Source: Vesta saturnalis (lineage: Eukaryota > Arthropoda > Insecta > Coleoptera > Lampyridae). From it: a DNA stretch of 64,000 nucleotides. A program made the position numbers and the translations under genes. Numbering within the stretch: the first letter of the stretch is position 1; each line of letters starts with the position of its first letter. This document shows positions 58,581 through 64,000 of the stretch, one piece after another. The notes below the pieces were generated by a model. That model saw nothing but the letters and a program-made list of their open reading frames with translations. It did not search any database and was not told where the DNA came from. The stretch is taken from positions 4,419,501 to 4,483,500 of the forward strand of contig JARFJB010001965.1 of NCBI GenBank assembly GCA_036346205.1, in the 5' to 3' direction.

Positions 58581-60050
58581 CGTATATTAAATCTTTTAAA
58601 ATATTTGCTTGTTTGAATTGTTGTGTTACCTGCATTACAGTGTTTTTAATACATGGTCAATTGCCTTTCTTTAAAAGGTAGATAAGTGGATTCTTTTTTT
58701 ACTTTTTCACTTTCATAAAGTTAATTTAGGTACAATGTATTCAGTAATTTAAAAGATAAGATTATAATGTCGTATTAATTATACATGCGACAGTTATTAT
58801 AAAAGCATTAATAAGAAAAACACAAGTAAGTAATAAAAATATCACTTTGTTTATTGTAAATGTTCATGTGGAAACTTTTAATTATTATTGCATCCACTTG
58901 CAAAATGGACCTTGTTGAAACAAATGATTTTATAGGTTATTTTAGGACGATTATAGTTTACTTTGTATCGAGGGCAATAAAGAGCATATTACCGGACACG
59001 CAGCTTAATTTTAAAAAGTTCTCTAACGTCTTCGTCCGAGATTACATATACTATTTTATTGTACACCCAGGGTTTTCTGTAAAAATATTATTTACACAAA
59101 GATCGATAAGATGGATTTATTAACACTATAAAAATGCAATTCAAAAATTTGCATTGTTGCACTGTTAAGCACTATGTTTTAGCGGCCTAGCCGCTGCAAC
59201 TTAATCCGATAAAGATGACAGTATCATTATTCGTAGTGTTCACAGTCTTCGCATTTCTGGGTTATCGCTCTGACAAAAAAAAATACATTACATTTTCGGT
59301 TTAGGCTGTCTTGCATTTGTGGACTGTCTTAATTAGTTATGGTTAAATAAACAAAAAATGCACGGGTATAATTTTAATTAATTGTTTCGACCTCATTTTG
59401 AGACTAAGTATAGGTATTAGATAGATATTAGATATTAGATAATTCAACGAACTACGAGGTTCGCAATCCTACTTATAATGCTTTACAATTCATTCGTCAT
59501 TTGTATTGCTTGTTTTCTGAAATTTGTATGTATACCCATAAATTTTCGCTTTAGCCACTGTTTGAATTTACGGTTATACCTATTATTTGTTTTTTGTCAA
59601 AATATCTTTTCTGCCCTACTGATACACGTAAACACATACTATCTTGGCCACCAAAGAATTGACCTACGTCATCGATACATGCACCTAGCTAAATAAAACG
59701 CGCATTTATGTATACATCAAAAAAGGATGGTTACAATTTCAAGTGCATTTTGAGCAACCGACGTATGTTATCGACTGTTTAAACACAATGAAAAGAGATG
59801 ACCTATAAATACTTGTAATTGTAGTCTTAATATGATAATGAAAATGCTCCTTTGACTAAGCTAGTTTGTTATTCTTATGAAATAACCTCCTTTTGCTTGT
59901 TACCACTTGTTACTTTCTTTCATATTTCCTACGTTTCCATATTTCATTTTTCATTATTCATTTTCAAAACAGTTCTTTTCAGAACTCTTCCCTTTGTTCA
60001 ATCATTTACGTTTTCTTCAACATTTTTGTTAGTTTTTCCGAAACCTCGTA
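58581..60050. other. AT-rich, no recognised feature
   Basis: Open frames at 58860-59123, 59478-59696 and 59852-60067 have hydrophobic composition typical of AT-rich random sequence and no known domain. Confidence 0.4.
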
Positions 60051-61392
60051 ATGTCTATGCAAGGTAAAACCTTGTATATGCAAGCACAACAGTTTGTACT
60101 GAATTTATTACAATATTTTGAAAATGACAAAGAAAACAACGGCCCTTTAATACCGCTTTCTACTGTCCAAGAGGTAAGTGTTTTTAGAATTGTCTTAAGC
60201 TTAATTAATAGTGATCTCAAATTTACGGAGAGTGGCAAATGGTTTGGGTATATCTCTCACAACAGTGAAAAATATTAAATCTCGGGCAAAATTCAACCCA
60301 ATTCTGTCTAGCCGGGGTTAAAAACGGCCACGTAAGAATGTTAAATCCTAAGATCTTGTAGATACCTCGAAAATGTCCATCAGGAATACCTGATATATGT
60401 ATGAACAAAGTGAGTGTATTATAATTTTGTATAGCAGCTACATTAGTCTAAATTGTATTATTTACAGAAAAACATGTCACAGTTGAAACTTGAAATGCAG
60501 AAATTTGTAACACCCATATTCTGTTAAGTAATAGAAGATGGGGTTCAAGTTCAAGAAAGAGTGTAATCGAAGAGCTTTGTTAGAAAAAAGAAATATAACT
60601 GAAATGAGAATACAGTTTTTGAAACATGAATACATGCGAGAAATCATGGCACCAATTCGTAGGCAAGCAGTATTTATTGACGAAACATGGATCTACTCAA
60701 AGGAAGTCCGGGAAAGTCATGGCAAGATGACGATGTAAAGAGTGTACGAAAACCTCAAGGATATGATGGTAAAAGATTTATAATTATTAATGCTGGAACT
60801 GCCGCAGGATTTTCACAGAATGATCCTTTGCTATTTGCGTCAAAGTCATTGAAAAAAGATTCCCATGGTGAAATGAATGGATGAATGGGGATATGTTTAA
60901 AAAATGGCTCACTGAAAATCTCCTAAACAATTTAGAAGCACCTTCATTAATTATAATGCGCCTTACCATTCCATGTTAGTTGAAAAACTACCAACATCGT
61001 TTGGACGAAAGGTGACATGATTATGATCCCACCTCATTCAAAACCGACATGTATTCGTTAATAAAATTACAATGAATAGTAAAACGATATGAGGTCGATG
61101 AAATAATAAGGAGTTACGGACATGACTTATCATTGTGAATTCAATTCAATTGTACAAATATGGGCACATACTAAAGGATACTATGACAATTACGTAGCTA
61201 CAAAGACGAAAATGTAATTGATATGTGGAACGAAGCTTTACAACAACATAATCAACATATTTGGGCTAATTGTGTACGCCATACAGAGGTGATTATAAAA
61301 CAGTGGTATAATCGTGAGGAAGTGCTAGATTTTACAGTAGACGAAATCATTATTAACGTCAAGTGATTGTGATAGTTCGGATACAGATTAAT
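60051..61392 (+). pseudogene. Intron-bearing DDE (IS630/Tc1-like) transposase relic, copy 3
   Basis: Exon 1 (60051-60173) is MSMQGKTLYMQAQQFVLNLL then PLIPLSTVQE, followed by GTAAGT and a likely short intron. The next piece is RVANGLGISLTTVKNIKS (HTH). Then comes GFKFKKECNRRALLEKRNI, AVFIDETWIYSKEV (first Asp, GAC near 60679), YDGKRFIIINAGTAAGFSQN, SKSLKKDSHGEMNG and MFKKWLTENLLNNL. A small deletion near 60955 removes the second Asp: NAPYHSML follows with the preceding M-D lost. Later pieces are SYGHDLSL, QIWAHTKGYYDN and MWNEALQQHNQHIWANCVRH, with an acidic end (DCDSSDTD). Stops and frameshifts throughout. Confidence 0.8.
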
Positions 61393-61811
61393 CGTATATT
61401 ATCTTTTCTTCAATCAATGCGTTATTGCAACATAATTGTGTATTTCATAAATACAAACTAATTAATTGCATAAAATTTATTTAATCATCTGGAAGGCCAC
61501 AGCATTGCTAGCTATTACAATCACAGTTGTACATATTCAAAGATCTTCGAAGCTCGTAATTACATAACCTACAAATGTCATAATAATACCTAATCACATG
61601 TAAATACTCGATATATACCTTTGTAAAAATCAGCAGGTGGTATTTTTAAAATTATATTTCATATTATCACCTGCAATTATAATTAAATTTAAATACCTTA
61701 GTATGTATAATAACGTCTAACACTTACCATCGCTGAATTGGGACTCGAACGAGTAACATCGATACTTATCGTAAGCTAATAAATCTGAAAAAGAAGCTAC
61801 GATTTCTGCCG
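61393..61811. other. No recognised gene
   Basis: AT-rich spacer. CAGGTG at 61635 and CACCTG at 61671 form a short interrupted inverted repeat. Confidence 0.35.
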
Positions 61812-61825
61812 GTGTCGTTTTCAAG

Positions 61826-63103
61826 ATGCAGCGCGGTTTTGAGAGGTTCGTCGAGACGACCGACTCCGAGGATGATTGCGGTTTCCCCGTTAGGGATTCC
61901 GCAAGTCATTCAGCAGATCCCCTCGCTGCTCAGCTTGCCCTGCCAGCAACCACGGAGCAGCAACGCACCACCGACCGTCGTCGCACAGAAGAGAAGACGG
62001 CCCAAGAAGACATCCACCGCCGCCGTAGCCGCCAACGAAGGAAGTAAAGAAGAAGAAGCCCGCCCCGGATCCGCCAGCCCAAATGCCTTCGTAACCCAGA
62101 AGAAGAGGCCAAAGAGAACACTGACCGCACCCCCGCCAACGCCGCATTCGACGGACAACGCGTACCAGGCACTACAGGAGTACACCGACAGCCCTACAGC
62201 GATGGGGCAGACGCAGACCGCAGAAGACACCAGGGAGAAAGTACCCCCGGTAATCCTTCGTCAGAAGAACTGGGTCGCTTTCTGCGAACTGATAGAGAAC
62301 GGATCACCTTCACGAGCCAAGGTGACCAGCGAGAATCATCCAGCCTGCCTCACTCGAGGACAGACAGGAGGAACGTCTAGCTAAGGTAGTAATGAGGCTT
62401 GCCCGTAGAGCTACCGAAGCTGACATTATAGAGCTTACGTTACACGACATTAAAGTAATCTTGTTTCAGAATGAAGCAGCGAGGTCGAGCGATCTTGTTG
62501 GTACACCTACCAACCGAAAGGACAAGAAGAAGATCCGAGATGGTACGTCGCCCGCCTCGAGTCACCGTAGAAGACTTGCGGCAGAATCCGACATCGGCAG
62601 TGTCACCGGTGTCAGGATTTCACGACAGCGTTGCTGCAGGGCGTTCGACGCTGTGTAAAGTGTGCCGGAGATACCACCCGTCAATGCACTAAACTCTGCA
62701 CAGACCGGGCAAGTGTGTTAACTGTGGTGACCACGCCAGATAGATGCGAAGATCCTCGACCTCCGTAACCGAAGAAGACAGAAGGACTACAGAGACCGAA
62801 GAGGACACCGCCGACAGCTGCGCCTTCTTCAACTCGGACCGGCACCAGCTAGGCCCGTGCGACGGCAGGCACGGTTGAGAAAGCGGAAGTACCGAAGGCG
62901 GCCCCCACCACACCCGATACCACATCTACTCAGCCCGTCTTAGGGTTCAACGCCATATTGGGCCTCCTCGGAGGTCTCGATATGGAGAAGGCTCTACCTG
63001 TCATCCGAAAGGTGGCAGCGGCACTCGCACAGGCGAAAACTGCGACCTACCTGTGGGGAGTGATCCTCACGCACGGTCAGGAGATGGTTACCCTCTTCGG
63101 GTA
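61826..63103 (+). pseudogene. Gag-like ORF1 of a Jockey-type non-LTR retrotransposon
   Basis: Strongly GC-rich against an AT-rich host background. MQRGFERFVETTDSEDDCGF opens the reading, then a basic Pro/Lys/Arg region (RRRPKKTSTAAVAANEG) and PPVILRQKNWVAF in the neighbouring frame, as in Jockey-type Gag proteins. CCHC knuckles follow: CVKCAGDTTRQCTK at 62652-62693, in which the usual His after GD is missing, and GKCVNCGDHAR at about 62708. The C-terminus is NAILGLLGGLDMEKALPVIR, VAAALAQAKTATYLW and HGQEMVTLFG, stop at 63101-63103. At least three frameshifts. Gag binds the element RNA as a nucleocapsid. No endonuclease or reverse transcriptase follows in the remaining 900 bp. Confidence 0.7.
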
Positions 63104-63571
63104 ATCATACAAAGGTCCGACGCGAAGATTGACGCCCAAGGTTAAGTATAAAGCATCGATTCTTATTCTTATGTTCTGTCTAACATTACCACCCCTCCAA
63201 CATCGCTTCACGCTTTGGAATACTAATCCGACAACCGTACTGTAGTAACCCTAGTACTACAGTACGAGTTATTATGCGTTTTACTAATACTTGTTTCTTC
63301 CTATTACAGATCAACCTGGGAATCAACAACAACAGCCACATCACGCGACACCCGACCACAGGACATCCACAACTCCACATCCATACAAACATCACCCACA
63401 GCATTTAACTTTCACTGCCGCCACAACATTCGCAACGCGGTGTCAACGGACATCACAGAAGAACTACAACCACCAACAACACACAACCTAGTGCTACAGG
63501 AGGAGAACACCCTCGAGCTGCACACTACACACATACTTACGCTTGTTATATTTTATTTATAATCTGTAACT

Positions 63572-63577
<6 letters not shown>
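63104..63577 (+). other. Non-coding 3' flank of the Gag-like element
   Basis: Keeps intermediate GC content to about 63530. CA-rich stretches (63300-63500) give a low-complexity Thr/His/Gln frame without a domain. A 3' UTR is plausible. Confidence 0.35.

Positions 63578-63617
<40 letters not shown>
63578..63617. repeat. (TA)n microsatellite
   Basis: 40 bp of TA, followed 30 bp later by a short (TTA)n run at about 63649-63666. Confidence 0.9.
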
Positions 63618-63619
<2 letters not shown>

Positions 63620-63667
63620 GTTAAAATCTCTAAACGAATACACGATTTATTATTATTATTATTATTT

Positions 63668-64000
63668 TACCATGGCCTTTAATTTTTACGATAAACCTTT
63701 CTAATCGTATTTAACAAAGTTACAACTTAACAACTTCATTTCATTTTTTAAGTTTTTCTACGAAGTGTTGTTTTGACATTGAGATTTGGAAACATTACTA
63801 CATTACCGCCATCTGAGAGAAGATTTATTAAGTTTGATTTTTAATCATTTATTATTATGGATGTAAGTTGACTCACATTTTTCATATTAAATCATTCGTT
63901 ACTATAGCGCGTCCAAACCTCCAAATTCAACATGGGGCTTATGGAAAAACAGTCCAGGGTTGCCAAACTTATCATGCCAATAGATTACTGAACCTATAAT
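63668..64000. other. No recognised feature
   Basis: AT-rich sequence to the window end. Confidence 0.4.

Noticed and set aside
58860..60067. Three hydrophobic open frames that could be membrane proteins
   Set aside because: Composition matches translation of T-rich random DNA; no start context, neighbours or homology.

Overview
This looks like an AT-rich arthropod (most likely insect) genomic window. I see no prokaryotic operons, rRNA or functional tRNA genes. It is almost wholly a graveyard of transposable elements, separated by low-complexity DNA and AT-rich sequence with no recognisable content. The one host gene I can support is a pair of exons of an N-terminal RASSF (RASSF9/10, Drosophila meru-like) gene on the minus strand at 2534-2904. 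Assignments come from reading translated motifs by eye; no database search was possible.

Layout. 1-2150: 3' end of a pogo/Tigger transposase and an antisense non-LTR reverse transcriptase. 2534-2904: the RASSF exons. 4010-6782: a palindromic Penelope-like element (PLE) with a 12-bp target-site duplication. 6840-7150: a probable SINE. 8000-9600: a second pogo transposase, running into a 2.1-kb TG-rich array (9606-11710). 11716-13110: a dispersed repeat (copies also near 35 kb and 43.5 kb). 16-21 kb: a hairpin MITE, two Jockey-type RT tails, an intron-bearing DDE transposase relic (17.84-19.10 kb) and a mariner relic. 22.4-25.4 kb: a PLE relic, then a mariner-like foldback element inside a TA microsatellite. 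26.5-29.3 kb: a DDE-like relic and a non-LTR element whose 5' part is inverted. 30-31.6 kb: a GC-richer LTR-like unit with a hairpin minisatellite. 31.9-33.2 kb: a second DDE-like relic. 35-37.3 kb: an RNase H-bearing retrotransposon tail set between two AC arrays. 38.7-39.9 kb: a PIF/Harbinger relic. 42.2-43.4 kb: a large CA-rich array. 45.0-46.8 kb: a mariner-like element with both TIRs. 47.9-49.0 kb: a second intron-bearing DDE relic. 50.6-51.2 kb: a 145-bp remnant PLE palindrome and a tRNA-Ala-derived SINE. 51.6-52.2 kb: a mariner relic. 54.35-58.57 kb: a three-level nest (PLE hit by a TIR element, itself hit by a younger PLE). 60.05-61.39 kb: a third intron-bearing DDE relic. 61.8-63.1 kb: a GC-rich Gag-like ORF of a Jockey-type retrotransposon.

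No element appears autonomous: each transposase or polymerase seen has stops, frameshifts, deletions or lost catalytic residues. The most informative structures are architectural. PLE insertions here are repeatedly palindromic with 12-13-bp duplications and carry hammerhead-ribozyme-like cores in their termini. Two mariner-like elements have become foldbacks by one-sided inverted duplication. One three-level nest can be dated relative to itself by its target duplications.
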